A stretch of DNA of 64,000 nt. It comes from Watersipora subatra (taxonomy: Eukaryota; Bryozoa; Gymnolaemata; Cheilostomatida; Watersiporidae). Positions 47,901-58,260 of this stretch are shown in pieces (position 1 is the stretch's first letter; each line of letters starts with the position of its first letter). Below the pieces are notes generated by a model. That model was not told where the DNA came from, did not search any database, and saw nothing but the letters and a program-made list of their open reading frames with translations. The position numbers and the translations under genes were made by a program. Location: NCBI RefSeq assembly GCF_963576615.1, contig NC_088711.1, forward strand, positions 61,654,248 to 61,718,247, read 5' to 3'.

Positions 47901-48078
47901 CTATATTAAGAACTGAAAACTTTTAAAACATTTTACAACTTAAAGTTTCATGGTTGCTACCATTCATCAGGTAAAATTAAAAAGATCATTTTAATTTTAC
48001 CTGATAAATGGTAGCAACCGTGAAACTTTAAGTTGTAAAATGTTTTAAAAGTTTTCAGTTCTTAATATAGTTTATATT
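47900..48078. mobile_element. Penelope terminal remnant, inverted pair with hammerhead
   Basis: About 80 base arms (47902-47985 and 47988-48078) are near-perfect inverted repeats sharing TTAAAACATTTTACAACTTA and GGTTGCTACCATTCATCAGG. The left arm on the minus strand is a hammerhead-like core: CTGATGA (47970-47964), stem II ATGGT/ACCAT, GAAA (47949-47946), stem III ACT/AGT and a GTT cut site. The right arm has CTGATAA, a lost core base. This is the terminal structure of a Penelope-like element with its middle deleted. Confidence 0.65.
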
Positions 48079-48082
48079 AAGA

Positions 48083-48160
48083 AACCCCGTATAGTTATAC
48101 TATACGGGGTTAAATATAGTTAACTATATTTACCCATACGGGGTAAATATAGTTAATATT
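48083..48160. repeat. Nested hairpins made of LINE-tail words
   Basis: AACCCCGTATAGT and ACTATACGGGGTT form a 13-base-arm hairpin around TAT (48083-48111), followed by further inverted TAAATATAGTTAACTATATTTA and GGGTAAATA/TATTTACCCC pairs. ATACGGGGTA is the terminal word of the LINE 3' tail, so this looks like repeated patching or template switching at the insertion junction. Confidence 0.6.
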
Positions 48161-48598
48161 TACCCCGCATGGGTGGTAAATTCTGCTCTAACTCGGGTCT
48201 CCTACCAGAGACCTGGGAGTTTGAGCACTCGCCTCAAGATCTTAGCTGTTCCCAATAGCGCACTTTTCTGCAACTCACCTGAGTTGATTGTTGTTGGTAT
48301 TTGGGCAACAACCTCTCTTTAAGCCTCTTCAGCCAACTTGCAGTGGTGTTATGAGTAGTCTCTTTCTCTCAGATGTCCTTCCAGAACTTTGAAGTGCTAA
48401 ATCGGGGAGGATCTGACATTGGCCTCTGCATTTCACCTTTGAATTGGGAATACACTTTAGATGGATTATTGATGAACAGTTTGTTCATTCTCTTGTTATC
48501 CCGCTCTTTGGTGTACCGCTTCAGTCGTGCCGAGAGTGCTACTAGCTGCTGTGTGGCAGATTCTAGAGCTTCTATTGTGGCTTTCCTTTTGAGACGCT
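48161..48598 (-). mobile_element. R4/Dong-like LINE, internally deleted copy
   Basis: The 3' tail and C-terminal coding end (48161-48305) are fused to the region upstream of RT (48310-48598). Compared with the copy at 54519-57976, about 2.1 kb covering RT and most of the endonuclease is missing (breakpoint near GGTATTTGGGCAA, 48306). Here the codon that is TAA in the other two copies is AAA (minus strand, 48482-48480), reading [20 protein letters not shown]. It ends at (TA)n. Confidence 0.8.
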
Positions 48599-48682
48599 GT
48601 ATATATATATATATATACATGTATATATATATATACAGTTATATATATATACATGTATGTATATATATATACATGTACATTG

Positions 48683-48723
<41 letters not shown>

Positions 48724-48740
48724 ATATATACACATATATA
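48599..48740. repeat. (TA)n with ACATG interruptions
   Basis: TA-rich tract of about 140 bases between two LINE copies in opposite orientation. Confidence 0.9.
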
Positions 48741-48743
48741 CAG

Positions 48744-48812
48744 GACAGATAGCGCAGTTGATAAGGTATCTGGACAGTGATCATTAGGTCCTAGGTTCAA
48801 ACCCCAACAACT
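48744..48812 (+). promoter_or_regulatory. tRNA-like 5' head (Pol III box-like) of the LINE
   Basis: TAGCGCAGTTGATAAGG fits a Pol III A box and GGTTCAAACCCC a B box about 45 bases later, followed by GGTGGTCCTTAGACAAGACC, a segment style seen after tRNA heads in metazoan SINEs. It is not a tRNA gene: the stems pair poorly. The same head is at the 5' end of the minus copy, so it belongs to the element. Confidence 0.6.
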
Positions 48813-48989
48813 GCACCCTTCTGGTGGTCCTTAGACAAGACCCTTGCTTGTATAACGTCTTAAACCTTTATGATGAGTGCAATAATCAAAGCAATGCCGG
48901 CTCGGACGTCGCTCGGTCAAACATGGTCCGCGATGCCTGTAGCTGAACCAGGACAAGGCAGCAAAAAATGAGCTACTGGTTCAAAACGA

Positions 48990-51900
48990 ATGAAATGGAC
49001 TCGGACTGATAACACAGACCTCATGCAGTGCTACTTTATGAGTGAACCTCAAAAGTGGGGCTATATGGGAAGGATGCGTCAACTGTGGATAAACATGCAC
49101 CCTGAATTGCCACTAACCGCAAAGCAACTTGTAGCTCAGAGAAGTAACATAGTCAAGCGGCACCTCATATCAGAGGTAAGTGATATCAGGAAACAGTTCA
49201 CCCAAGTAACCTCGACCAACGAGGAGTGCATATCAACACACACCGTCACACATACACAATCTTGTGTTGACTCACAAATTGAAAAAGACATGCATGAAGG
49301 AGCTTGCGGAAAATATTATCAACAAGATGCCAGCTGCTAATGATTATGGAAGCAGGGTACCACTACGGAGAGTTAGCAAGACCATACCCAAGAAGCTGTT
49401 AGAAGACATTAACTTGGCACTGGAGTCGATCTCAACTGAATCGATCAGTGAGACTAATGCCTTAATCTACAGTACAGCAACCGTTGTCTTGGAGGAGATG
49501 GATATTAAGTCACTGTCAACAAGGCTTCATTCCATCTTGGCAGCTGAGGCTACATAATAAGAACAAGGACTTGCACAAAAAAGTTAGTAGGCTCAGTGAA
49601 AGATCTAACCACAGTTTGGAGCATCCAAAAAGGAAGCCACAATAGAAGCTCTGGAACCTGCCAAACAGCAGCCAGTAGCACTCTCGTCACGACTGAAGCG
49701 GTACATCAGAGAGCGGGATAATAAGAGAATGAACTAACTGTTCATCAATAATCCATCTAAAAATATTCTCAGTTCAAAGGTGAACTGCAGAGGCCAATGT
49801 CAGATCCTCCCCGATTCAGCACTTCAAAGTTCTGGAAGGACATCTGGGAGAAAGAGACTACTCATAACACCACTGCAAATTGGCTGAAGAGGCTTAAAGA
49901 GAGCCACCAACACACTGTGGCTCAGAAAGGACTCACCATCAGCGAAGTGGACATCAAGTGCAGAGTGCAGCATATGAAGAACTGGGCAGCACCTGGCCAT
50001 GACATGATTCAAGCCTTCTGGTTAAAGATATTTACATCACTTCACACTAAAATGGCTAAGCAGATGGAATGCCTAATAGAAAAAGACGACCATCCAGAAT
50101 GGCTGACCAAATGACGAACTTTACTTCTGATAAAAGATCCAAAGCAGGGGCCGATTCCCAAAAACTATCGACCAATAACGTGCTTGCCCACTACCTGGAA
50201 ACTGCTCTCAGGATTAGTTGCAGACAAACTGGAAGAGCGCATGATTCACTATATGACCAGTGCTCAGAAAGGAATTGGGCGCAACGCCCGAGGAACCAAA
50301 CATCAGTTACTGGTGGATTGGACGGTCTGTCAAGGCAGCAGGAGATGGCATACCAATCTTGCCATGGCTTGGATCGACTACAAAAAGGCCTATGACTCAA
50401 TTCCCCATAGTTGGAAACTTGAGTGCCTCAGTATGTACAATGTTCAACCTGCTCTGTTGGCATTCATCAAGATGTCAATGACCAAATGGAAGACAGAACT
50501 GGAGGTTAATGGCAAAAAGCTAGCGAGTGTAAAAATTAAGCGAGGCATCTATCAAGGTGACTCCTTATCACCGCTGCTCTTCTGCATATGCCTAAACCCT
50601 CTAAGCAATATGCTGGAGAAGAAGACTCACTATGGCTACTAGTTTAAGAGTGGCACCAAGATAAACCACCTCTTCTACATGGATGACATCAAGCTGTACT
50701 CTAACAAAGAAAGGGACATTGATTCGCTAATACACCTCACTCAGGTATACAGCAAGGACATCGGAATGACCTTCGGTATTGAGAAATGTGGAGGGCCAAT
50801 TCTTAAGAAAGACCATTCTATGCTCACAGATGGCCTAAGAATGTCAAATGGTACCATCAAAGATATAGAAGAAGGGTACAAGTACTTGGGGATTATGCAA
50901 AGCAACATCAACCACGAAGCCGAGGTATGTCACAAAGCCATTACCGAATACAAGAAACGCCTTCGGCAGGTCTTACGGAGCCAGCTCAATGCCAAGAACC
51001 AAGTCATGGCAATAAATACCTACGCACTGCCAGTAATAAGATGTCCATCAGGCATAATAAAGTTGACTGAGGAAGCCATCAAGGAAACAGATATAGCAAC
51101 TCGTAAACTGATGACGATGCATGAAGCACTCTACCCAAAATCTGATACTACTAGATTGTATCTCGATAGGAAAGATGGCGGTAGGAGACTCAAAAGTGTA
51201 CAGCAGACAGTGAAGGAGGAAGAGCAAAGCATCAAAGCCTATGCAGCCTCCATGGCCACTTCAGATAAGTTGCTAGCTGAATTTCAATCGGCTGCTCTTA
51301 CAATGGACCTTCGTCATGATGATGAAGAAATTGACTGGCACACGAAACCTCTTCATGGTGCTTACCACCGACAAATATCTAAGGTTGGCGATCTTCACCA
51401 GACATATATGTTGCTAAACAAAGGAAACCTCACGGCCAATACGGAGTCGCTAATCATGGCAGCCCAGGAGCAAGTGTTCCCAACAAAGCAACTCCAAACA
51501 AAAATCTATCCCACTAGAGACGATCCTAGATGCAAACTGTGCGAAGATGCACCTGAGACCATTCAACACATTATCAGTGGATGCAAACAGCTAGCAGGGA
51601 ATGCATACACTGAGCGGCATAACCATGTCATAGGTGTTGTGTATAGAAGTCTATGTGACGAGTATGACCTTAATAAACCGCAACACTGGTGGGAAACTCC
51701 TGGTAAGGTGAATGAAAATGACCACGCTAAGATCCTCTGGAACTTCTACATCTGGACAGATAAGCATGTCCTAGCAAACCAACCAGATATAGTGGCGGTG
51801 GACAAGGAGAACAAGAGAGCTACGATAATAGATATAGCAGTAACCAATGACTACAATATAGCCAGCAAAGAAAAAGAAAAGGTAAAGAAATATCTCCCTC

Positions 51901-52000
51901 TTGGAGAAGAAATTGAAAAATGCTGGAATGTTTGTAAGAACAATTGTAATCCCATTAGTCATTAGGGCACTGGGCGCAATAACACCGGCGCATAAAATGT
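48990..52000 (+). pseudogene. R4/Dong-like LINE polyprotein, plus copy, broken
   Basis: The N-terminal part begins MKWTRTDNTDLMQCYFMSEP (48990) with the R4/Dong-like segment GYMGRMRQLW. Frameshifts near 49190, 49290 and 49560 and a TAA at 49735-49737 break the first third. RT pieces: IQAFWLKIF, YRPITCLP-type start near 50165 in shifting frames, AWIDYKKAYDSIPHSWKLE (motif A), KRGIYQGDSLSPLLF (motif B) with a TAG at 50641, then FYMDDIKLYSNKERD (motif C, YMDD). The frame 50679-51965 runs through thumb, the zinc motif CKLCEDAPETIQHIISGC (C-x2-C-x7-H-x4-C) and the restriction-like endonuclease PDIVAVDKENK, IIDIAVTNDY, KEKEKVKKYL. It is not frameshifted at GGGAAACTCC, where the minus copy is. Confidence 0.85.
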
Positions 52001-52176
52001 GGCTTGCCCAAATACCAACAGCAATCAACTCAGGTGAGTTGCAGAAAAGTGCGCTACTGGGAACAGCTAAGATTTTGAGGCGAGTACTCAAACTCTCAGG
52101 TCTCTGGTAGGAGACTCGAGTTAATGCAGAAACTACTACCACTCATACGGGTTAACTGGAGTGAGGAAACAATTTA

Positions 52177-52262
52177 CATATATATATATTTATATATATA
52201 TATAAATATATATAAATATATACATATATTTATATATATTATATATATATATATATATAATA
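52177..52262. repeat. TA-rich microsatellite
   Basis: TATATATAAATATA-type tract bordering the LINE tail. Confidence 0.85.
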
Positions 52263-52423
52263 GATAAGTGGTCAGGCCTACTGCTAACAGCACTCTACGC
52301 TCTAAAAAGTGCGGAGTGTTATAACTAACTAGAGTGTGGAATAGGTTAATTTTACTTATCTTTATTCCAGATTGATGTTTTATTCTGGGGTCACGACAGG
52401 TCTGTTTCGTGCTGGTGCACTAT

Positions 52424-52800
52424 TCATGTGACTTGTGTTGAATGGCGGGTAGAATTGCCTCTCCTGATGTTGTTGGTGGTGTCTGTAGCTCCGCCTCTGT
52501 CTGGATCGTATTGGCTGAGTAGGTATTTCTTGAAGTGTCTGCATGTATTGTTTATTTCGTTTCTTTTGTTTAAGGTGGCTGTTTCTGGCCTGCAAATGAT
52601 GTAATACTTTTCACTAAGGCACAGATGGCATTTCTTTGCTTGGTTTGAATAAGGTCTAGCTTTCTGCATAACTTTCCATTTAATCCTGTAGCTTGCATTG
52701 TCCTTCTTAAGTTTCCAGATGTGTTTACTAAGTTCTGTGCTGTTTTGCTTGTCACTGTGTGTGAAAGAGGCTGTATGGTTTCTAAATCTGGACGACTTCA
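52424..52800 (-). pseudogene. Penelope GIY-YIG C-terminal fragment, left arm
   Basis: Open minus-strand frame with NHTASFTHSDKQNSTELSKH, CHLCLSEKYYIICRPETATL and a C-terminal SQYDPDRGGATDTTNNIR. It lacks RT and the YIG half of the nuclease. Confidence 0.75.
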
Positions 52801-53171
52801 AATCCAGATTTAGAAACCATACAGCCTCTTTCACACACAGTGACAAGCAAAACAGCACCGAACTTAGTAAACACATCTGGAAACTTAAGAATGACAATGC
52901 AAGCTACAGGATTAAATGGAAAATTATGCAGAAAGCTAGACCTTATTCAAACCAAACAAAGAAATGCCATCTGTGCCTTAGTGAAAAGTATTACAACATT
53001 TGCAGGCCAGAAACAGCCACCTTAAACAAAAGAAACGAAATAAACAATACATGCAGACACTCCAAGAAATACCTACTCAGCCAATACGATCCAGGCAGAG
53101 GCGAAGCTACAGACACCACCAACAACATCAGGAGAGGCAATTCCACCCGCCATTCAACACAAGTCACCTGA
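52795..53171 (+). pseudogene. Penelope GIY-YIG C-terminal fragment, right arm
   Basis: Mirror of the left arm, open to 53171, with a few replacement changes (IKWKIMQKARPYSNQTKK, YYNICRPE). Confidence 0.75.
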
Positions 53172-53413
53172 AGAGTGCACCAGCACGAAACAGACCTGTC
53201 GTGACCCCAGAATAAAACATCAATCTGGAATAAAGATAAGTAAAATTAACCTATTCCACACTCTAGTTAGTTATATATATATGTATATATATAAACTATA
53301 AATTCCTAAAAATTATGAACTAGTATTACTAAAATTAGAGTGCTCAACAATATATTGGAGCAGCTATATACTAATAAATTATTTAAAAGCAATACTTATC
53401 TTTTTTTCTCAGC

Positions 53414-53450
53414 TACTGTCAGTTTCATGACTTTCTCATTCATCAGGCTG
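53414..53450 (-). ncRNA. Hammerhead ribozyme motif, left Penelope end
   Basis: Minus strand: CTGATGA (53446-53440), stem II ATGA/TCAT, GAAA (53426-53423), stem III ACT/AGT around GAC, cut after GTA at 53414. Stem I CAGC/GCTG has four pairs (53450-53447 with 53413-53410). Confidence 0.75.
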
Positions 53451-53511
53451 TGTTGAAATAAACAAGATGGTGACTAACCTCTTCTTGGCTATTTTTCCCT
53501 CCCTTAGTTCG

Positions 53512-53945
53512 TATTGCAAAAAAATACTGCAAAAAAGTGTGATATACCAAGCCAAAGTGGCACGACTAAACAACAACACTACTGAATCATACATAGGACT
53601 TTGTGAAACTGACTTTATAACATGATATAGTAACCACAAAACTAGTATCAAAAAAAGCACCAAGCGAAACGCAACTGAACTAAGCAAACACATTTGGAAA
53701 CTGAAAAACCAAGACATTGACTACAAACTAGACTGGACTGTACTAAAACGAACAAAATCTTACAACAGCTCCAGCAAAAGGTGCAACCTATGTTTGACAG
53801 AAAAATACCACATGAGTAATAGACCTGACTTAGCAACACTTAATAAAATATCTGAATTAGTCTCAACCTGTCGTCATTCCAGAAGTTACCTTCTCTCTCA
53901 TTTTGTAGCTACCAACCAACAGCCAATCAGAAAAAGAGGAAATTA
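53512..53945 (+). pseudogene. Penelope GIY-YIG nuclease fragment
   Basis: The frame reads IYQAKVARLNNNTTESYIGL (YIG half), then after a TGA (53622) YSNHKTSIKKSTKRNATELS, KHIWKLKNQDIDYKLDWTVL, CNLCLTEKYH and NKISELVSTCRHSRSYLLSH, ending TAA at 53945. The catalytic Glu in ATELSKH is present. RT is absent. Confidence 0.75.
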
Positions 53946-54014
53946 AACAATAAGAACTAAGGGAGGGAAAAAATAGCCAAGAGGAGATTGGTCACCATCT
54001 TGTTTATTTCAACA

Positions 54015-54052
54015 CAGCCTGATGAATGAGAAAGTCATGAAACTGACAGTAA
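54015..54052 (+). ncRNA. Hammerhead ribozyme motif, right Penelope end
   Basis: CTGATGA (54019-54025), stem II ATGA/TCAT, GAAA (54039-54042), stem III ACT/AGT around GAC, cut after GTA at 54051. The first stem I pair is lost (C against A) compared with the left copy. Confidence 0.7.
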
Positions 54053-54123
54053 CTGAGAAAAAAAGATAAGTATTGCTTTTAAATAATTTATTAGTATATA
54101 TATATTATATATATATATTTTTT

Positions 54124-54421
54124 TGCGCCCAGTGCCCTAATGACTACTGGGATTACAGTTGTTTTTACAATGCTAGAATGTAGGAACAACTGTAATCCCA
54201 GTAGTCATTGGGGCACTGGGCGCAATAACACCGGCATATAAAATGTGGCTTGCCCAAATACCAGCAGCAATCAACTCAGGTGAGTTGCAGAAAAGTGCGC
54301 TATTGGGAACAACTAAGATCTTGAGGCGAGTGCTCAAACTCCCAGGTTTCTGGTAGGAGACCCGAGTAAGAGCAAAATTTACCACCCATACGGGGTATCC
54401 GAGGTGAGGAAACAATTTTTT
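54124..54421 (+). mobile_element. R4/Dong-like LINE 3' fragment with fold-back start
   Basis: 54181-54421 is the LINE 3' end ([13 protein letters not shown] to the KLPGFW end and the GGAAACAATTTTTT tail). 54124-54175 is an inverted copy of its first 50 bases (GCGCCCAGTGCCCTAATGAC against GTCATTGGGGCACTGGGCGC), giving a hairpin at the 5' junction. TA-rich DNA borders both ends. Confidence 0.8.
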
Positions 54422-54518
54422 TAATGAATATATATATACTATATATATAGTACCTAGTATCTATATATAATAGTATATAGTACAGCTAGGCAACGCCAGG
54501 TAGTATATATATATATAT
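54422..54518. repeat. TA-rich tract with a SINE hairpin word
   Basis: TA-rich tract between LINE copies. CAGCTAGGCAACGCCAGGTAG at 54483 resembles the GC hairpin of the SINE-like repeats (GCAACGCCGGGTAG). Confidence 0.7.
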
Positions 54519-54584
54519 AAAAAAATTGTTTCCTCACCCCGGATACCCCGTATGGGTGGTAAATTCTGCTCTAACTCGGGTCTC

Positions 54585-55005
54585 CTACCAGAGACCTGGG
54601 AGTTTGAGCACTCGTCTCAAGATCTTAGCTGTTCCCAATAGCGCACTTTTCTGCAACTCACCTGAGTTGATTGTTGTTGGTATTTGGGCAAGCCACATTT
54701 TATGCGCTGGTGTTATTGCGCCCAGTGCCCCAATGACTACTGGGATTACGGTTGTTTTTACATTCCAGCATTTTTCAATTTCTTCTCCAAGAGGGAGATA
54801 TTTTTCTACCTTTTCTTTTTCTTTGCTGGCTATATTGTAGTCATTGGGTACTGCTATATCTATTATAGTAGCCCTCTTGTTCTCCTTGTCTACCACCACT
54901 ATATCTGGTTGGTTTGCTAGGACATGCTTGTCAGTTTGGATGTAGAAGTCCCAGAGGATCTTAGCGCGGTCATTTTCATTGACCTTACCAGGAGCTTTCC
55001 CACCA
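54585..55005 (-). pseudogene. LINE restriction-like endonuclease, split off by a frameshift
   Basis: The frame with [60 protein letters not shown] and [20 protein letters not shown] is intact, but relative to the upstream frame one extra G (GGGAAAGCTCC, near 55010; the plus copy has GGGAAACTCC) shifts reading so the main frame ends ...HWWESSW-stop. The domain would cut the target DNA to prime reverse transcription. Confidence 0.85.
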
Positions 55006-57729
55006 GTGTTGTGGTTTATTAAGGCCATACTCATCACATAGACTTCTATACACAATACCTGTGACATGATTATGCCGCTCAGTGTATGCGTTCCCTGCTA
55101 GCTGTCTGCATCCACTGATGATGTGTTGGATGGTCTCAGGTGCATCTTTGCACAGTCTGCATCTAGGATCGTCTCTAGTGTGATAGATTTTCGTTTGGAG
55201 TTGCCTTGTTGGGAGCACTTGCTCCTGGGCTGCCATGATTAGCGACTCTGTATTGGCCGTTAGGTTTCCTTTGTTCAGCCACATATATGCCTGGTGAAGA
55301 TCGCCAACCTTAGATATTTGTTGGTGGTAAGCACCATGAAGAGGTTTCGTATGCCAGTCAATTTCCTCATCATCAGGGCGTAGGTCCGTTGTGAGAGCAG
55401 CCGATTGAAATTCAGCTAGCAAATTATCTGAGATGGCCATGGAGGCTGCATATGCTTTGAAGCTTTGCTCCTCCTCTTTAGCTGTCTGCTGTACACTTTT
55501 GAGTCCCCTACTGGCATCTTTCCTATCAAGATACAATCTAATAGTATCAGTTTTTGGGTGGAGTGCTCCATGCATGGTCAGCAGTTTACGAGTTGCTATA
55601 TCTGTTTCCTTGATGGCTTCCTCAGTCCACTTTATTATGCCTGCTGGATATCTTATTACTGGCAGTGCGTAGGTATTTATTGCCATGATTTGGTTCTTGG
55701 CATTGAGCTGGCTCCGTAAAACCTGCCGAAGGCGTTTCTTGTATTCGGTAATGGCTTTGTGACGTACATCGGCTTCGTGGTTGATGTTGCTTTGCATAAT
55801 CCCCAAGTACTTGTACCCTTCTTCTATATCTTTGATGGTACCATTTGGCATTCTTAGGCCATCTGTGAGCATAGAATGGCCTTTCTTAAGAATTAGCCTT
55901 CCACATTTTTCAATACCGAAGGTCATTCCGATGTCCTTGCTGTATACCTGAGTGAGGTGTATTAGCGAATCAATGTCCCTTTCTTTGTTAGCGTACAGCT
56001 TGATGTCATCCATGTAGAAGAGGTGGTTTATCTTGGTGCCACTCTTAAACTGGTACTCATATTGAGTCTCCTCCAGCATATTGCTTAGAGGGTTTAGGCA
56101 TATGCAGAAGAGCAGCGGTGATAAGGAGTCACCTTGATAGATGCCTCGTTTAATTTGTACACTCACCAGCTTTTTGCCATTAGCCTCCAGTTCCGTCTTC
56201 CATTTGGTCATTGACATCTTGATGAATGCCACAAGAGCAGGGTGAACATTGTACATACTGAGGCACTCAAGTATCCAACTATGGGGAATTGAGTCATAGG
56301 CCTTTCTGTAGTCAATCCAAGCCATGGCAAGATTGGTATGCCATCTCCTGCTGTCTTGACGGACCGTCCGATCCACCAGTAACTGATGTTTAGCTCCTCG
56401 GGTGTTGCGCCCAATTCCTTTCTGAGTACTGGTCATATAGTGACTCATGTGCTCTTCCAGTTTGTCTGCAACTATTCCTGAGAGCAGTTTCCAAATGGTG
56501 GGCAAGCACGTTATTGGTCGATAGTTTTTGGGAATCGGCCCCTGCTTTGGATCTTTTATCAGAAGCACAGTTCGTTCTTTGGTCAGCCATTCTGGATGGT
56601 CACCTTGTTCTATTAGGTATTCCAGCTTAGCCATTCTAGTGTGAAGTGATGTCAATTTCTTTAACCAGAAGGCTTGAATCATGTCATGGCCAGGTGCTGC
56701 CCAGTTCTTCATACGCTGCACTCTGCACTTAATGTCGTCTTTGCTGATGGTGAGTCCTTGCTGAGCCACAGTGTGTTGATGGTTCTCTTTAAGCCTCTTC
56801 AGCCAATTTGCAGTGGTGTTATGAGTGGTCTCTTTCTCCCAGATGTCCTTCCAGAACTTTGAAGTGCTAGATCGGGGAGGCTCAGACATTGGCCTCTGCA
56901 GTTCACCTTTGAACTGGGAATACACTCTAGATGGATTATTGATGAACAGTTAGTTCATTCTCTTGTTATCTCGCTCTTTGGTGTACCGCTTCAGTCGTGC
57001 CGAGAGTGCTACTAGCCGCTGTTTGGCAGATTCTAGAGATTCTATTGTGGCTTCCCTTTTTGGACGCTCCAAACTGTGGTTAGATCTTTCATTGAGCCTA
57101 CTAACTTTCTTGCGCAAGTCCTTGATCTTATTTTGTAGCCTCAGCTGCCAGGATGGAATGGCTTGAAGCCTTGTTGGCATTGGCTTAATATCCATCTCCT
57201 CCAAGATGACGGTTGCTGTACTGTAGATTAAGGCATTAGTCTCACTGATTAATCCAGTTGAGATCGACTCCAGTGCCATGTTAATGTCTTCTAACAGCTT
57301 CTTAGGTATGGCCTTGCTAACTCTTCGTAGTGGTACCCTGCTTCCATAATCATTAGCAGCTGACATCTTGTTGATGATATTTTCCGCAAGCTCTTTCACC
57401 CTTGGGTCAAGGTCCAAGTACATGTCTTCTTCAGCCCGTGAGTCAACACATGATCGTGTATGCATGACAGTGTGTGTTGATATGCACTCCTCATTGGTTG
57501 AGGTTACTTGGGTGAACTGTTTCCTAATTTCATCTACCTCAAGTTCCGATATGAGGTGCCGCTTGATTATGTTACTCCTCTGAGCTACAAGTTGCTTAGC
57601 GGTTAGTGGCAATTCAGGGCGCATGTTTATCCACAGTTGCCGCATCCTTCCCATATAGCCCCACTTCTGAGGTTCACTCATAAAGTAGCACTGCATGAGG
57701 TCCGTGTTATCAGTCCGAGTCCATTTCAT
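54985..57729 (-). pseudogene. R4/Dong-like LINE polyprotein, best copy
   Basis: It starts MKWTRTDNTDLMQCYFMSEP at 57729 and stays open to a TAA at 56952-56950 (after [13 protein letters not shown]), then continues in the same frame [20 protein letters not shown] for 646 codons to 54985. RT motifs: PKNYRPITCLPTIWKLLSGI, LAMAWIDYRKAYDSIPHSWI (motif A), RGIYQGDSLSPLLFCICLNP (motif B), HLFYMDDIKLYANKERDID (motif C), GYKYLGIMQSNI. C-terminal zinc motif CRLCKDAPETIQHIISGC. The N-terminal 260 residues include a Leu/Lys/Arg-rich helical part (LRKKVSRLNERSNHSLERPK). Only one in-frame stop and one frameshift separate it from a full polyprotein. The stop is shared with the plus copy. Confidence 0.9.
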
Positions 57730-57899
57730 CCGTTTTGAACCAGTAGCCCATTTTTCACTGCCTTGTCCTGGTTCAGCTACAGGCAGCGCGGACCTTGTTT
57801 GACCGGGCGACGTCCGAGCCGGCATGGCTTTGGTTGTTGCACTCATCATAGAGGTTGTAGACATTATACAAGCAAGGGTCTTGTCCAAGGACCACCAGA

Positions 57900-57976
57900 A
57901 AAGTGCAGTTGTTGGGGTTTGAACCGAGGACCTAATGATCACGGTCCCGATACCTTACCAACTGCGCTATCTGTCC
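57900..57976 (-). promoter_or_regulatory. tRNA-like 5' head of the LINE, minus copy
   Basis: Minus strand: GGACAGATAGCGCAGTTGGT (A-box-like) and CCTCGGTTCAAACCCC (B-box-like), then CTGGTGGTCCTTGGACAAGA. It begins exactly at the (TA)n boundary, so it is the true 5' end of the element. Confidence 0.6.
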
Positions 57977-58158
<182 letters not shown>

Positions 58159-58260
58159 AGTCATTATATACTCAGACATAATGATACTCATTTTAGAAAG
58201 ATAAATATTGAAGTCACTACATACCTCATATGATCTATCACACCTACAGTATATACTTAC

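Larger units (their letters stand above)
48741..52176 (+). mobile_element. R4/Dong-like LINE, near full length, plus orientation
   Basis: It starts at the tRNA-like head ACAGGACAGATAGCGCAG right after (TA)n and ends GTGAGGAAACAATTTACATA before TA-rich DNA. It has the same layout as 54519-57976, with more damage in the first third. Confidence 0.85.
52310..53275. mobile_element. Long palindrome of a Penelope GIY-YIG fragment
   Basis: The left arm (about 52310-52797) and right arm (about 52800-53275) are nearly identical inverted copies meeting at AAATCTGGACGACTTCAAATCC near 52786-52808. Each arm encodes the C-terminal part of a Penelope nuclease: RFRNHTASFTHSDKQNSTEL, SKHIWKLKNDNASYRIKW, CHLCLSEKYY and TATLNKRNEINNTCRH, then a Gln/Arg/His-rich tail. 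The arms differ by about a dozen bases, so the structure is young. No hammerhead core is seen at the outer ends (CTAGTTAGTTATA). Confidence 0.85.
53405..54070 (+). mobile_element. Penelope-like remnant between inverted hammerhead ends
   Basis: The outer parts 53405-53520 and 53950-54070 are inverted copies (TACTGTCAGTTTCATGACTT against AAGTCATGAAACTGACAGTA, and CCTCTTCTTGGCTATTTTT against AAAAAATAGCCAAGAGGAG). Between them lies a GIY-YIG coding fragment. It belongs to a different subfamily from the palindrome beside it. Confidence 0.8.
54519..57976 (-). mobile_element. R4/Dong-like LINE, near full length, minus orientation, best copy
   Basis: 3.46 kb bordered by (TA)n at both ends. On the minus strand it starts with the tRNA-like head (57976-57900), then one long coding region, and ends with GGGGTGAGGAAACAATTTTTTT. 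No flanking target duplication can be seen because both flanks are TA. The YMDD RT, C-terminal CCHC and restriction-like endonuclease place it in the R2/R4-type group; the RT words resemble Dong/R4. Confidence 0.9.

Noticed and set aside
48744..48812. Functional tRNA gene at the LINE 5' end
   Set aside because: Stems pair poorly and the same block begins the other LINE copy, so it is an element part.
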